Of a stretch of DNA of 64,000 nucleotides, positions 1 through 9,921 are shown one piece after another. Every line of letters starts with the position of its first letter. Positions within the stretch are counted from its first letter, which is position 1. The notes under the pieces were generated by a model. That model had not been told where the DNA came from, made no database searches, and was given only the letters and a program-made list of their open reading frames with translations. The position numbers and the translations under genes were made by a program. Origin of the DNA: Acidobacteriota bacterium (GTDB taxonomy: Bacteria; Acidobacteriota; Terriglobia; Terriglobales; SCQP01); NCBI GenBank assembly GCA_021818955.1, contig JAKASR010000008.1:54720-118719 (forward strand), written 5' to 3'.

Positions 1-2228
1 CGCTGGCGGGCTCGGCGGGCGCGGCGGCGGCCGGCTGCCAGACGCATAACCGCGCGCTGGCGCCGCTGCTGGTGCCGGAACAGCCGCTGATTCCCGACGT
101 GGCTTATTGGTCGCGCGGGCTTTGCCGGCAATGCGAGGCCGGATGCGGCGTGCTGATCAAGCGCATGGAAGCCATCGTGCCGCTGAAACTCAACGGGCAG
201 CCGTATCGCCAAGCACGCCTGGTGGCAAAAAAACTGGAGGGCAATCCCGAGCATCCCGTCAATCGCGGCGGACTTTGCGCCCGCGGGCAAGCGGGGTTGG
301 AGGCGACCTATCATCCCCTGCGCTTGAGCGCGCCGATAGCGCGTCCGCGCCCGGGCGCCGGGCTGGAGCCGCAAAGTTGGGAGGCGGCGCTCGCCGGCCT
401 GCGCCACGGGCTCGGTCATGCCCGGCCGGGCGAAGTGGCCTGGCTAGGACGTCCGCTACGCGGCACCGAAGCGGAAACTGTCGCCGCCTGGTTGGGCGGT
501 TTGAAAGCCCGCTGGTGGGAATATCGCGCGCTGCCCGCACCGCGCGCCGCCGCCGACGCGGCGCGATGGATGCGGTTGCGCGATTCGGATTTCCTGCTCT
601 CGTTTGGAAATTTTCTTGAAACCTGGCCCAATCAAGCGGGCGCGACCCGCGCCTATAGCCAGTTCCGGCGCAATCCTGCAAGCTATTTCATTCAGGCCGA
701 GCCGCGCCTGTCGCTGACCGGCACCAATGCCGATGCCTGGGTGGCGTTGCGGCCGGGGTCGGAAGGCATTTTCGCGCTGGCGCTGGCCGCGCAATGGCTG
801 GCGGCACGCGGCGGCCAAGCCGGAGCGCCGGCCTGGTTGAAAAGCTACACTCCCGATTTCGCCTGCCGCGCCTGCGATCTGCCGCGCGCGCAATTCAACG
901 ACACGCTTCACCACCTGCTGGAAGCGCAGCGGCCGCTGGTGCTGGGCGGACCGAATGCCTACGCGCATGCGCATGCCGGATTTCAGGCGGAAGCCATACA
1001 GTTGCTAGCCCGGTTAGTGGAGCCGGAATATTCCTCCGCCGGCTCGCCCTCCCCGGCAGCCCTAGGGAAGGCTTCCGGCAACTCTCGCGTGATCACGCCA
1101 CAACCGTTTCCGGGGACCGGCGCGGCGCCGGCGCCGCGGCTGTTGTTTGTACACGAAGTTAACCCGGCGTTTTCCGCGCCCGCGGCGGAGAAGATGACGC
1201 AATGGCTGCGCGGCATTCCCCAAATGGTGGTATTAGGCACATGGCCCGATGAAACAATGCAGCTGGCCAGCCTGGCGTTGCCGCTCTCCACTCCGCTTGA
1301 AAGCTGGACGGACGACGAGCGCGCGGGCGAGGGAGGCGTGATTGCGAGCTTGAATCCACCCGCGATGCGGCCATTGCACGATACCCGTTCGCTGCTGGAA
1401 ATCGTGGATGCGCTCGCGCCGGCACCCCGGCCCGCGCAACCCACGTCCAGCCAATCTACTGCCGTCCAATCCACGCCGGCGGTCGCGGCGGCGGACGAAG
1501 AAGCCTCATACACCGATGCCGGCGAGCGCCTGATCCGCACGCATTGGCTGAGCTTACAGCAGCGGTACGCGCCGTCCGAGCCCTTTGCCGATTTCTGGGA
1601 GGCGGCCGTGCGGCGCGGCGGCTATTGGCCGACTACGACCGCCGGCGCGGCGGCCTCAAATTCTGCAGCCGCAGCGGCGACTTTGTCCGCCGTCTCGCGG
1701 CCGCAGGCGCCGTCGGCGCCCCAGGAAGCGCCGCCGGCGCTCCATTCCCTGCCGCCGCTTGCGCATGAGAAAGCGTTTCCGCTGCACCTGCACATATATG
1801 AATCCTCGTTCATGGGGGATGGCGCGGGGAGCTGGTTGACCTGGCTGCAGGAATTGCCCGACCCGACCACCTCGGCAATGTGGTGCAACTGGGTCGAGGT
1901 GCATCCGCAACTGGCGGCCAAACTGGGATTGAAGCAGGGCGATGGAGTATGGGTGGAATCGGCCGCCGGCAAAGTCGAGTTGCCAGTCTTTTTCTATCCC
2001 GGCCTGCGCCCGGATACGGTCGCTATTCCCACCGGGCAGGGGCACACGGCGGGCGAGGCGCTAACGAACCGCGGCTCGAATCCGTTCCCCTTGCTTGCCG
2101 ACGTGCGCGATCCGGAAACGGGGGCGCTCGCCTGGGAAGCGAACTACGTCCGGCTGACGCCTTCCGGCCGCCGGCCGCCCTTACCGCTGTTTGGCCATAG
2201 CCTGCAGCGCCGCGTCACCCATCGCTAA
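1..2228 (+). CDS. MopB-family (molybdopterin oxidoreductase-like) large subunit of an ACIII/Psr-like complex, 5' end cut by the window
   Basis: Large subunit of a quinone-linked periplasmic redox complex. The frame is open to the left edge, so the true start lies outside; the first visible residues, LAGSAGAAAAGC, look like the end of an export signal with a possible lipobox. Counted from the GTG at 72, Cys18, Cys21, Cys25 and Cys69 form the C-x2-C-x3-C-xn-C [4Fe-4S] motif of the MopB superfamily. A typical MopB stretch (RLSLTGTNADAW, then RPGSEG) follows near residue 215, then an Ala/Pro/Ser-rich linker at about 455-570 and a C-terminal dinucleotide-binding-like domain (VEVHPQLAAKLGLKQGD). 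First visible gene of a five-gene operon. In alternative complex III the equivalent ActB1 domain carries no Mo cofactor; whether this one does cannot be judged from sequence. Confidence 0.85.
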   Translation, partial: LAGSAGAAAAGCQTHNRALAPLLVPEQPLIPDVAYWSRGLCRQCEAGCGVLIKRMEAIVPLKLNGQPYRQARLVAKKLEGNPEHPVNRGGLCARGQAGLEATYHPLRLSAPIARPRPGAGLEPQSWEAALAGLRHGLGHARPGEVAWLGRPLRGTEAETVAAWLGGLKARWWEYRALPAPRAAADAARWMRLRDSDFLLSFGNFLETWPNQAGATRAYSQFRRNPASYFIQAEPRLSLTGTNADAWVALRPGSEGIFALALAAQWLAARGGQAGAPAWLKSYTPDFACRACDLPRAQFNDTLHHLLEAQRPLVLGGPNAYAHAHAGFQAEAIQLLARLVEPEYSSAGSPSPAALGKASGNSRVITPQPFPGTGAAPAPRLLFVHEVNPAFSAPAAEKMTQWLRGIPQMVVLGTWPDETMQLASLALPLSTPLESWTDDERAGEGGVIASLNPPAMRPLHDTRSLLEIVDALAPAPRPAQPTSSQSTAVQSTPAVAAADEEASYTDAGERLIRTHWLSLQQRYAPSEPFADFWEAAVRRGGYWPTTTAGAAASNSAAAAATLSAVSRPQAPSAPQEAPPALHSLPPLAHEKAFPLHLHIYESSFMGDGAGSWLTWLQELPDPTTSAMWCNWVEVHPQLAAKLGLKQGDGVWVESAAGKVELPVFFYPGLRPDTVAIPTGQGHTAGEALTNRGSNPFPLLADVRDPETGALAWEANYVRLTPSGRRPPLPLFGHSLQRRVTHR

Positions 2229-2237
2229 GGACTCACC

Positions 2238-3017
2238 ATGTCTCAACCGAAAGTCAAATCTGCGCATACCCCCCGATGGGGCATGATCATTGACCTGAAC
2301 GCCTGCACCGGCTGCTCCGCCTGCATGGTCGCCTGCCGGGCGGAAAACAATATCGCTATTACCGGACCCAAAGAAGCCGCTTATAACGGCACCATCCAGT
2401 GGATGCGAATCGAGCGAACCTGGAAAGGCCGGGGGCGCGATATCCGGGTCGAAAACCGCCCGGTCAATTGCCAGCAATGCTACGATGCTCCCTGCGAGCC
2501 GGTCTGTCCGGTGCTGGCGACCTACACCAATGACGAAGGCGTGAGCGTGCAGGTGTACAACCGCTGCGTAGGCACGCGCTATTGCGGGCTGAACTGTCCC
2601 TACCAGGGGCGCTTCTTCAACTGGTTCGATTACGCCTGGGCGCCGACGATGGAAGTGCAGCTCAATCCCGATGTTACCCGGCGCACGCGCGGCATTATGG
2701 AAAAATGCAGCTTCTGCATCCAGCGCATCACCGCCGCCGAGCGCCAGGCGGAGTTGGAGAAGCGCCCGGTGCGGGAAACCGATATCCAGCCCGCCTGCGC
2801 GCAATCCTGCCCGGCACAGGCATTGCATTTCGGCGATTTAAATAACCCTGACGGCGTCCTGGGAACGGTTTGGAATGCACCCGGCCTGGAAGTGCTGCTG
2901 CCGGAAGTCGGGACCAGGCCCAAAGTGCGCTACGCGCGCCGCGTGCGGCCGCTGCGCGCGCCGCTGGCGGAGAGCACCGGCAATAGCATCGCGTCCGCTC
3001 CGGAGGTGAAAGCATGA
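2238..3017 (+). CDS. Four-cluster ferredoxin-type Fe-S subunit (ActB2/DmsB/NrfC-like)
   Basis: Electron-transfer subunit that should connect the MopB subunit with the membrane NrfD-like subunit. Cysteine sets are visible at C23/C26/C29/C33 (CTGCSACMVAC), C78/C81/C86/C90 (CQQCYDAPCEPVC), C110/C116/C120 (CVGTRYCGLNC) and C157/C160 with C187/C191 (CSFC, CAQSC), the usual pattern for four cubane-type clusters. The length of 259 aa is normal for stand-alone subunits of this type. It starts 9 bp after the upstream stop and its stop overlaps the next start as ATGA. In canonical alternative complex III this domain is fused to the MopB domain in ActB; here the two are separate genes. No signal peptide is seen, so export probably occurs together with the upstream subunit. 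Confidence 0.9.
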   Translation: MSQPKVKSAHTPRWGMIIDLNACTGCSACMVACRAENNIAITGPKEAAYNGTIQWMRIERTWKGRGRDIRVENRPVNCQQCYDAPCEPVCPVLATYTNDEGVSVQVYNRCVGTRYCGLNCPYQGRFFNWFDYAWAPTMEVQLNPDVTRRTRGIMEKCSFCIQRITAAERQAELEKRPVRETDIQPACAQSCPAQALHFGDLNNPDGVLGTVWNAPGLEVLLPEVGTRPKVRYARRVRPLRAPLAESTGNSIASAPEVKA

Positions 3018-4366
3018 GTTCCCCCGCAATTGCCGCATCGCCGGCCACCGAGAGCCGGGCGGCGGCCGAAACCTTACTGAAACCGCTGCAATTCACCGGC
3101 AAGATGTATCGCCGCATGTCGATCCTGTTGCTGGCCGTGATCGGCTGGGGAATGTTCTGTTTTCTTTATCAAGCCTTCGTGGGCCTGGGCGTGACCGGAT
3201 TGCGGCGGCCGGTGTTCTGGGGCTTTTTCGTCACCGATTTCGTGTTCTGGATCGGCATCAGCCACGCCGGCACGCTGATCTCCGCCATTCTGCGCCTGAC
3301 CAACGCCACTTGGCGTTTCGCGGTGACACGCGCCGCCGAAGCGATCACGGTTTTCGCGCTGATGATCGGCGGCTTGTTTCCGATCGTGCATCTCGGCCGT
3401 CCCTGGCTATTTTTCTGGCTGGCGCCATACCCTAACGAGCGGCTGATCTGGCCCAACTTCCGCTCGCCGCTGGAATGGGACTTTTTCGCCATCTCCACCT
3501 ACATCACCGCCAGCACGATTTATCTCTTTCTGCCGCTGATTCCCGACCTGGCGCTGGCGCGCGACCGCGCCCGCGGCTGGCGACAGAAGCTCTATCGCTC
3601 TCTATCCATGAACTGGCAAGGCACCCAGACGCAATGGCACAAGCTGGAACTGGCCATACAACTGATGGCGGCGGTGGTGATCGGGGTGGCGGTTTCGGTG
3701 CACACCATCGTGAGCTGGGATTTTGCCATGGCGGTGGTGCCCAGTTGGCATTCCACCATCTTCGGCCCCTACTTCGTCGCCGGCGCGATTTTCAGCGGCA
3801 TCGCCGCGTTGATCATCATCATGGCGATTTTGCGTCGCGTCTATCACCTCGAAGCCTATCTCACGCCCAAGCACTTTTCCAATCTGGGCAAGTTGCTGCT
3901 GACCATGACTCTGCTCTGGGGCTATTTCGTCACCAACGAGTTGATCACCACCTGGTACGGCAACCTGCCGGATGAAATGAGCACATTCTGGAGCAAGATC
4001 AGCGGGCATTATGCGCCGCTGTTCTGGACGATGGTGATTTGCAATTTCCTGATTCCATTTCCGATACTGGCGCTCAAGCGCCTGCGCACCATCACCGGCA
4101 CGGTGATCGCTTCCATCACCATCATCATCGGCATGTGGCTGGAGCGCTTCCTGATCGTCGTGCCAGGCGCGGCCAATCAGCGCCTGAGCTTCAATAGCTG
4201 GTTTGGTTATTATCCGCACTGGACGGAGATCAGCATTACGCTGGCCACGCTTTCCGCCATGGCCTTGCTGTACATGGGCTTTTCCAAGCTCTTTCCTCTC
4301 ATCTCGATTTGGGAACTGGGCGGCGGCAAGCATGCCGCCGCACCGGAAACCGGAGGCACGCAATGA
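3014..4366 (+). CDS. NrfD/PsrC family integral membrane subunit, ActC-like
   Basis: Quinone-interacting membrane subunit of the redox complex. I count about ten hydrophobic helices over 450 aa (for example around residues 38-62, 70-94, 112-130 and 155-180), which fits ActC of alternative complex III better than the eight helices of small NrfD proteins. Charged residues within helices, such as the His and Asp of VHTIVSWDF, are of the kind proposed to move protons in this family. The ATG at 3014 overlaps the preceding stop and has GGAGGTGA seven to ten bases upstream, a strong ribosome site. The stop overlaps the next ATG by four bases, so translation of the three genes is probably coupled. Confidence 0.9.
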   Translation: MSSPAIAASPATESRAAAETLLKPLQFTGKMYRRMSILLLAVIGWGMFCFLYQAFVGLGVTGLRRPVFWGFFVTDFVFWIGISHAGTLISAILRLTNATWRFAVTRAAEAITVFALMIGGLFPIVHLGRPWLFFWLAPYPNERLIWPNFRSPLEWDFFAISTYITASTIYLFLPLIPDLALARDRARGWRQKLYRSLSMNWQGTQTQWHKLELAIQLMAAVVIGVAVSVHTIVSWDFAMAVVPSWHSTIFGPYFVAGAIFSGIAALIIIMAILRRVYHLEAYLTPKHFSNLGKLLLTMTLLWGYFVTNELITTWYGNLPDEMSTFWSKISGHYAPLFWTMVICNFLIPFPILALKRLRTITGTVIASITIIIGMWLERFLIVVPGAANQRLSFNSWFGYYPHWTEISITLATLSAMALLYMGFSKLFPLISIWELGGGKHAAAPETGGTQ

Positions 4367-4866
4367 TCGAAGTCAGTCTACGCCTGCCTTTACGGCAAAA
4401 AGCGGGTGAGGGCACGCCGGAGTTGCCGGCGCTGGTCGAGCACCTGCGCCAGGAAGGCATCGACGGCGAGCGCATCCAGGTGCTCAGCCGCGAGCCGCTG
4501 GCGGAATTTCCCGCGGCCCCCAGCCGCATGTCGAAGATCGGCATCCTGGGGGCGATGTTCGGCTTCAGCGCCGCGATTGGTTCGCTGGTGGCCATGACCC
4601 TGGGTTACAAGCTGAATACCGGCGGCATGCCTTTGATCTCGCCGTTTCCCATCGGGGTGATCACCTATGAAATGACCCTGCTGGGCTCGTTCATAGCCAT
4701 GCTGCTTACGTTGTTCCTGGCAGCGAAGCTAGGTCCGGGACGCCGCGCTCCCGAACATCCCGAACTCGATTATGGCGAGGCCATCGTCAGCGTAGCTTGC
4801 GGTAACGCGGAACAAGCCCGGCAGGCGCGGCAATTGCTCGCCGGCTACGATTCAACCCAATCATAA
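4363..4866 (+). CDS. DUF3341 (ActD-like) membrane protein
   Basis: Small subunit typical of alternative complex III operons. The 167-aa protein starts at the ATG that overlaps the stop of the NrfD-like gene; a longer frame exists upstream, but the overlap and operon geometry favour this start. Two transmembrane segments are seen, around residues 51-78 (ILGAMFGFSAAIGSLVAM) and 88-117 (GVITYEMTLLGSFIAMLL), between soluble alpha/beta ends. This matches the DUF3341/ActD layout. The role of ActD is structural or unresolved even in characterised complexes; the family assignment here follows topology and neighbours. Confidence 0.8.
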   Translation: MIEVSLRLPLRQKAGEGTPELPALVEHLRQEGIDGERIQVLSREPLAEFPAAPSRMSKIGILGAMFGFSAAIGSLVAMTLGYKLNTGGMPLISPFPIGVITYEMTLLGSFIAMLLTLFLAAKLGPGRRAPEHPELDYGEAIVSVACGNAEQARQARQLLAGYDSTQS

Positions 4867-4881
4867 AAGGGAGATTGGCTT

Positions 4882-5775
4882 ATGGCTTCAGGACTCAACC
4901 CGAATCTCCAACTGCAATCTAAAGCTGCGCCAGCATCGCGCCTTGGTTGCCTGTTTTTGCCGATAGTGGGCGGCGCGTTGGCCTTGGCTGCCGCCGGCAT
5001 TGCGCATGCCGCGTTGCCGCACGCCAAAGCCAAAGCGGCGGTTACGCGCGCCGCCGCGCCGGTTGCCGCAGCGCCGGGCACCAGCGCCAGGGTACAGGGG
5101 CTGTTTGCCACCCATTGCGCTCCCTGTCATGGCAATCGCGGCACGGGACGCATCGGCCCGCAACTGGCCGCTCGCAACTGGACCGCCGCGGTGTTTGACA
5201 AGCAGGTGAGACAGGGCGGCTTGGTCATGCCCGCATTCCCGCCGGCGCGTGTTTCCGATGCACAACTGAATAGTTTGCTGATCTATGTCAACGCAATGCC
5301 GCAGCCGCCGGCCACGGCGCTGTTGCCCGCGCCCGATGCCAAAGCTCCCGCGGCGACCGTGTTTCAAAACAATTGCCTGGCCTGCCATGGGATTGAAGCG
5401 CGCGGCGGCCTGGGGCCGGGCATTCTCAACACCTCGCTTTCGCTGCCGCGTTTTCTCAATCAGGTGCGTCATGGCGGCGGCGTGATGCCGGCCTTCGCGC
5501 CGGCGCAAATCAGCGCGCAACAGGCGCGCGCAATGTATGCCTGGCTACATCCGCCGCTGCCGCGCCCCGATCCCGGCCAGCGACCGGCTTTACCGAATGT
5601 GCCCGACTACGTCAACCTCTCGTTATTTGCCCTGGCCGGCATGGCTATCGTCGCCCAAATCGGCAGCGAGCATTTTCGCAAGCGCCGCCTGTCCATCGCG
5701 CAGGAAGCCGCCCAAAATCGGGACCTGACCCGGGGGGAGACGGAAGACTCGCGGGTGCGCACGAAATTTTATTGA
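4882..5775 (+). CDS. Membrane-anchored dihaem cytochrome c
   Basis: Periplasmic electron acceptor or donor of the preceding complex. An N-terminal hydrophobic segment (about residues 22-43) serves as signal or anchor. Two class-I haem sites are present: CAPCH (C79-H83) with MPAF at Met116, and CLACH (C165-H169) with VMPAF at Met202 as probable axial methionines. The two halves resemble each other, suggesting an internal duplication. A second hydrophobic segment near the C-terminus (NLSLFALAGMAIVAQ) should anchor it. The gene starts 15 bp after the DUF3341 gene with GGGAG upstream of the ATG and is the last gene of the operon. ActE of characterised alternative complex III is monohaem, so this is a variant cytochrome. 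Confidence 0.9.
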   Translation: MASGLNPNLQLQSKAAPASRLGCLFLPIVGGALALAAAGIAHAALPHAKAKAAVTRAAAPVAAAPGTSARVQGLFATHCAPCHGNRGTGRIGPQLAARNWTAAVFDKQVRQGGLVMPAFPPARVSDAQLNSLLIYVNAMPQPPATALLPAPDAKAPAATVFQNNCLACHGIEARGGLGPGILNTSLSLPRFLNQVRHGGGVMPAFAPAQISAQQARAMYAWLHPPLPRPDPGQRPALPNVPDYVNLSLFALAGMAIVAQIGSEHFRKRRLSIAQEAAQNRDLTRGETEDSRVRTKFY

Positions 5776-5869
5776 GAAGTTGTCAGTATTCAAAATAGTT
5801 TTCAGTGGGTGAAATAAATACGGGAAAAGTATTTTGCAACTGACGGCGGGATGCCGGAAACTGTTTTGC

Positions 5870-7075
5870 ATGCGTCCAGCTACCCGCGCCGTACACGCCG
5901 GCGAGCGCCTTGCGCCCGCCGGCTGGAAATCCGTCACCACGCCAATTTACCCCAGCGCCACCTACATTTATGAAGACATTGCCACGCTCGAACGCGTGGC
6001 CGGAGGCGAAGAGAACGGCTATATGTACAGCCGCTACGCCCATCCCACCGGCCACGCGCTGGAGCTGGCGGTAGCGGCGCTGGAGGCCGGAGAAGACGAG
6101 GCCGCAGCGCCGGCCTGCGTCAGCTTCGCTTCCGGCATGGCGGCGTTGCATGCGGCGATACTGGCGTCCGGTTTGCAGGCCGGCGACGCGATCTTGTGCT
6201 CGCAAGACGTATATGGCGCGACGATCGGGTTATTGCGCAATCTGTTTACGCCGCTGGGGGTACGGATCGAGCTGGCCTCGCTCTCACAACCCGCCGCCTG
6301 GCCGGAACAGTTTGCCGCGGCGCGTCCCCGCCTGGTGCTGGTCGAAACCCTTTCCAACCCGCTGCTGCGCGTGCCGGACCTGGAGGCGCTGGCCGCAGCC
6401 GCGCATGCCGCGGGTGCGCGCCTGCTGGTGGATTCCACCTTTGCCACCCCGCTGCTTTGCCGTCCACTGGAGCTGGGCGCGGATTTTGTGGTGCACAGCG
6501 CCACCAAGTTTCTCGCCGGCCACGGCGACGTGCTGGGCGGAGTGGCGCTGGCGCGCGAGCCGGAAACCGCCGGCTTGGAGCTGCAACGCAAGCTGGCCGG
6601 CGGCGTGCTTGGGCCATTCGAGGCCTGGATGATCCTGCGCGGTCTGAAGACCCTGCCCTTGCGGCTGGAGCGCCAATGCCGCACCGCGCTGGAGCTGGCG
6701 CACTGGCTCGCCGCTCATCCCGCCATCGAGCGGGTGCATTATCCCGGTCTGGAATCCCACCCCGACCACGCCATCGCCCGCCGCCAGTTTCCCGCCGGGC
6801 AATTTGGCGGCATCCTCTCGTTCGAGTTGGGCGGCGCCGGACGGGAACGGGTGTATCGCTTTTTCAATGCGCTGCGGATCGTGCTGCCGGCGACCAGCCT
6901 GGGCGACGTGCAGTCGCTGGCGCTTTATCCGGCTGCCAGCTCGCATCGCGACCTATCGCCCAAGCAGCGCCGCGAGGCCGGCATTGGCGACAACCTGGTG
7001 CGGCTGAGCTGCGGCATCGAAGCGGTAGAAGACTTGCGCGAAGACCTGGAGCGGGCGCTAACTGTAATCGGTTGA
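5870..7075 (+). CDS. Cys/Met metabolism PLP-dependent trans-sulfuration enzyme (cystathionine gamma-synthase/lyase type)
   Basis: PLP enzyme for sulfur amino-acid conversion (cystathionine gamma-synthase, gamma-lyase or O-acyl-homoserine sulfhydrylase). The first residues (ATRAVHAGE) and the PLP-lysine block SATKFLAGHGDVLGG with Lys213 are signatures of the family; YSRYAHPTG near residue 53 is the phosphate/substrate loop and SFASGMAA near residue 85 contacts the cofactor. The length of 401 aa is typical. I chose the ATG at 5870 because the family normally begins just before ATRAVHAGE; a TTG at 5834 would add twelve residues. It stands alone after the cytochrome operon, so the exact substrate cannot be told from context. 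Confidence 0.9.
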   Translation: MRPATRAVHAGERLAPAGWKSVTTPIYPSATYIYEDIATLERVAGGEENGYMYSRYAHPTGHALELAVAALEAGEDEAAAPACVSFASGMAALHAAILASGLQAGDAILCSQDVYGATIGLLRNLFTPLGVRIELASLSQPAAWPEQFAAARPRLVLVETLSNPLLRVPDLEALAAAAHAAGARLLVDSTFATPLLCRPLELGADFVVHSATKFLAGHGDVLGGVALAREPETAGLELQRKLAGGVLGPFEAWMILRGLKTLPLRLERQCRTALELAHWLAAHPAIERVHYPGLESHPDHAIARRQFPAGQFGGILSFELGGAGRERVYRFFNALRIVLPATSLGDVQSLALYPAASSHRDLSPKQRREAGIGDNLVRLSCGIEAVEDLREDLERALTVIG

Positions 7076-7142
7076 CGGCAACGAAAACCGGTAAACAGCA
7101 GCCGGCCGCTAATCGCCGCAAGCATTAAGCGAACAGGCAGCC

Positions 7143-8147
7143 TTAATAGTTCCTGGTCAGCAGTTGCCATAGATTGGAGTTGATGGAAACTGCGAAAGTA
7201 TTCAGCCCGTAATGCACGCTGCGGCTGTAGCTGATCTCCAGATTGACGGGCCGCACGGGAGAGACGTCGAGCCAGACGGCGCCGCCGTTGTCGCGATCGA
7301 GGCTCGAGTTGCCGGTGGACTTGGCGCCGCTTTTGCCATTGCTGCTGCCGCCAAGCATTCCACCTCCCATGCCGCCGCCACTGCCCATGCCTCCACCTGT
7401 CAAGCCGCCTAAAACGTTGCCCATGCCATTGCCGCGCTGATATACCGTCTGCGAGCCGACAGGCAAGATGTCGTACGCCGCGGCACCGAGGCCAATATGC
7501 GAGTGGGGAAACAGCTCGCCGCCGGCCTCGAAATGTCCCACCCAGCCGTAGCTGGAGACCGGACGGACGAAGTAGGCCGTATTGGCAATGCTGTCGGCGA
7601 TGCCAGCGCTGCCAAATAATCCGACTGCGCCCCAGCGATGCGTCAAGCCGTTGGTGAAATCCACGGTGGCATGGCCGCTGGACAGGCCGGCGCTTTTATT
7701 GCCGGTGGGCGCGGTCACCGTCAGGCTGGTGGTCAGTTGGCCGAGGGGCAGAACAGTCAGCAATTCCAACTCGCCAAAAACGTCACCCAGACCGTGAACA
7801 CTGCCCTGAGAACTGGAGACGTTATAAAACGGAAGGCCGACCGCAACGCTGAACCGCTTAGTGAGATGAAAACCGACGGCATTGTTGATGAGCCAGATCT
7901 GGCCGTAGTGATTACTCGAAAACTGGGCTCCTTCCAGCCAGAAAAACTGCTGGCGCCAGCCGCTGCCCGCCGGCTGATTGTTGATTTGCGTGCTGGCAGC
8001 AGGCGTGCTGGCATCTCCGTTTGAGCCGGTCGGGTTGGCAGATGCCGCGCCACTGGATTGGTTTTGCGCCCAAATGCAACCACTCACCAATAGAAAAAAA
8101 GAGGTGAGTCGGAGTAATTGATATAGATAATTGTTCTTTTGATTCAT
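7143..8147 (-). CDS. Exported outer-membrane beta-barrel-like protein of unknown function
   Basis: Unknown function. A Sec signal peptide is clear (LLRLTSFFLLVSGCIWAQ, residues 12-29). The mature part has alternating hydrophobic and polar short strands with many aromatics (GQIWLINNAVGFHL, SVAVGLPFYNVSS, GHFEAGGELFPHSHIGLGAAAYDILP), resembling transporter-like outer-membrane barrels of the phenol-degradation MetA type. A Gly/Met-rich low-complexity stretch (about residues 245-270) interrupts it, and it ends in ...TRNY, with an aromatic last residue as is usual for outer-membrane barrels. Single gene, convergent with the PLP enzyme gene. Family membership needs a profile search. Confidence 0.6.
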   Translation of the reverse strand: MNQKNNYLYQLLRLTSFFLLVSGCIWAQNQSSGAASANPTGSNGDASTPAASTQINNQPAGSGWRQQFFWLEGAQFSSNHYGQIWLINNAVGFHLTKRFSVAVGLPFYNVSSSQGSVHGLGDVFGELELLTVLPLGQLTTSLTVTAPTGNKSAGLSSGHATVDFTNGLTHRWGAVGLFGSAGIADSIANTAYFVRPVSSYGWVGHFEAGGELFPHSHIGLGAAAYDILPVGSQTVYQRGNGMGNVLGGLTGGGMGSGGGMGGGMLGGSSNGKSGAKSTGNSSLDRDNGGAVWLDVSPVRPVNLEISYSRSVHYGLNTFAVSINSNLWQLLTRNY

Positions 8148-8402
8148 GCCGTATTACTGAGCAAACCTAAGGCCATTTTTTCAGGTGCGTTTTAAACCCT
8201 TTAATATCAAGAGCTTAAAAACTATGGCAGCGAGCCGGCATGACGGCCAGCCGGGTAAATAAGGATCGTGAAATTTCCAGCTTGGGTAGGGCAAGCCTTA
8301 ACACGAAAAATCCACAGGTCAAGTTTATACTGTTTCAAACCTGCCGAAAAAAATGATGATGATCAAATTCCGGGTCAGCGGCAAGGCACAGGAGCAAACA
8401 GC

Positions 8403-9512
<1,110 letters not shown>

Positions 9513-9544
9513 TCGTTACCCGTTTTCCGTGGTTCGCCAAAAGC

Positions 9545-9853
9545 ATGCTGATCCGGATCGAATTGCCTTTTCACCTGCGCACGCTGGCGAAAACCGGCAG
9601 CGAGGTGCAAGTCGAGGTTGCCGGGCCGGCCACGCTGGCTGCGGCGCTGGACGCGCTGGAGGCGCGCTACCCGGTGCTGCGCGGCGCCATTCGCGACGCG
9701 ATCACGCAAAAGCGCCGCGCCTTCGTGCGCTTTTATGCCTGCGAGCAGGATCTGTCGAATGATCCGCAGGATACGCCCTTGCCGGCGGCGATTGCCGAGG
9801 GCAGGGAAGCGCTGCTGATTATCGGCGCCATTGCCGGGGGACTGAAATGGTAA
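9545..9853 (+). CDS. MoaD/ThiS-like ubiquitin-fold protein with residues after the diglycine
   Basis: Small beta-grasp protein of 102 aa of the sulfur-carrier/ubiquitin-like superfamily: [13 protein letters not shown] strand, then the [10 protein letters not shown] helix and a C-terminal tail [10 protein letters not shown]. In MoaD, ThiS and their paralogues the Gly-Gly is the very C-terminus, where it is adenylated and thiocarboxylated. Here Gly98-Gly99 is followed by Leu-Lys-Trp before the stop, so activation would need removal of three residues, or the protein is not a carrier. No molybdopterin, thiamine or JAMM-protease gene lies in the window. The propeller gene immediately upstream suggests a two-gene unit. 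Confidence 0.8.
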   Translation: MLIRIELPFHLRTLAKTGSEVQVEVAGPATLAAALDALEARYPVLRGAIRDAITQKRRAFVRFYACEQDLSNDPQDTPLPAAIAEGREALLIIGAIAGGLKW

Positions 9854-9921
9854 GCGCTATGAACCAGGCGCTTTCGCGTAATTTCCGCAAGCAGGCGGTG
9901 GAAAACTGATAGTTTTATAAA

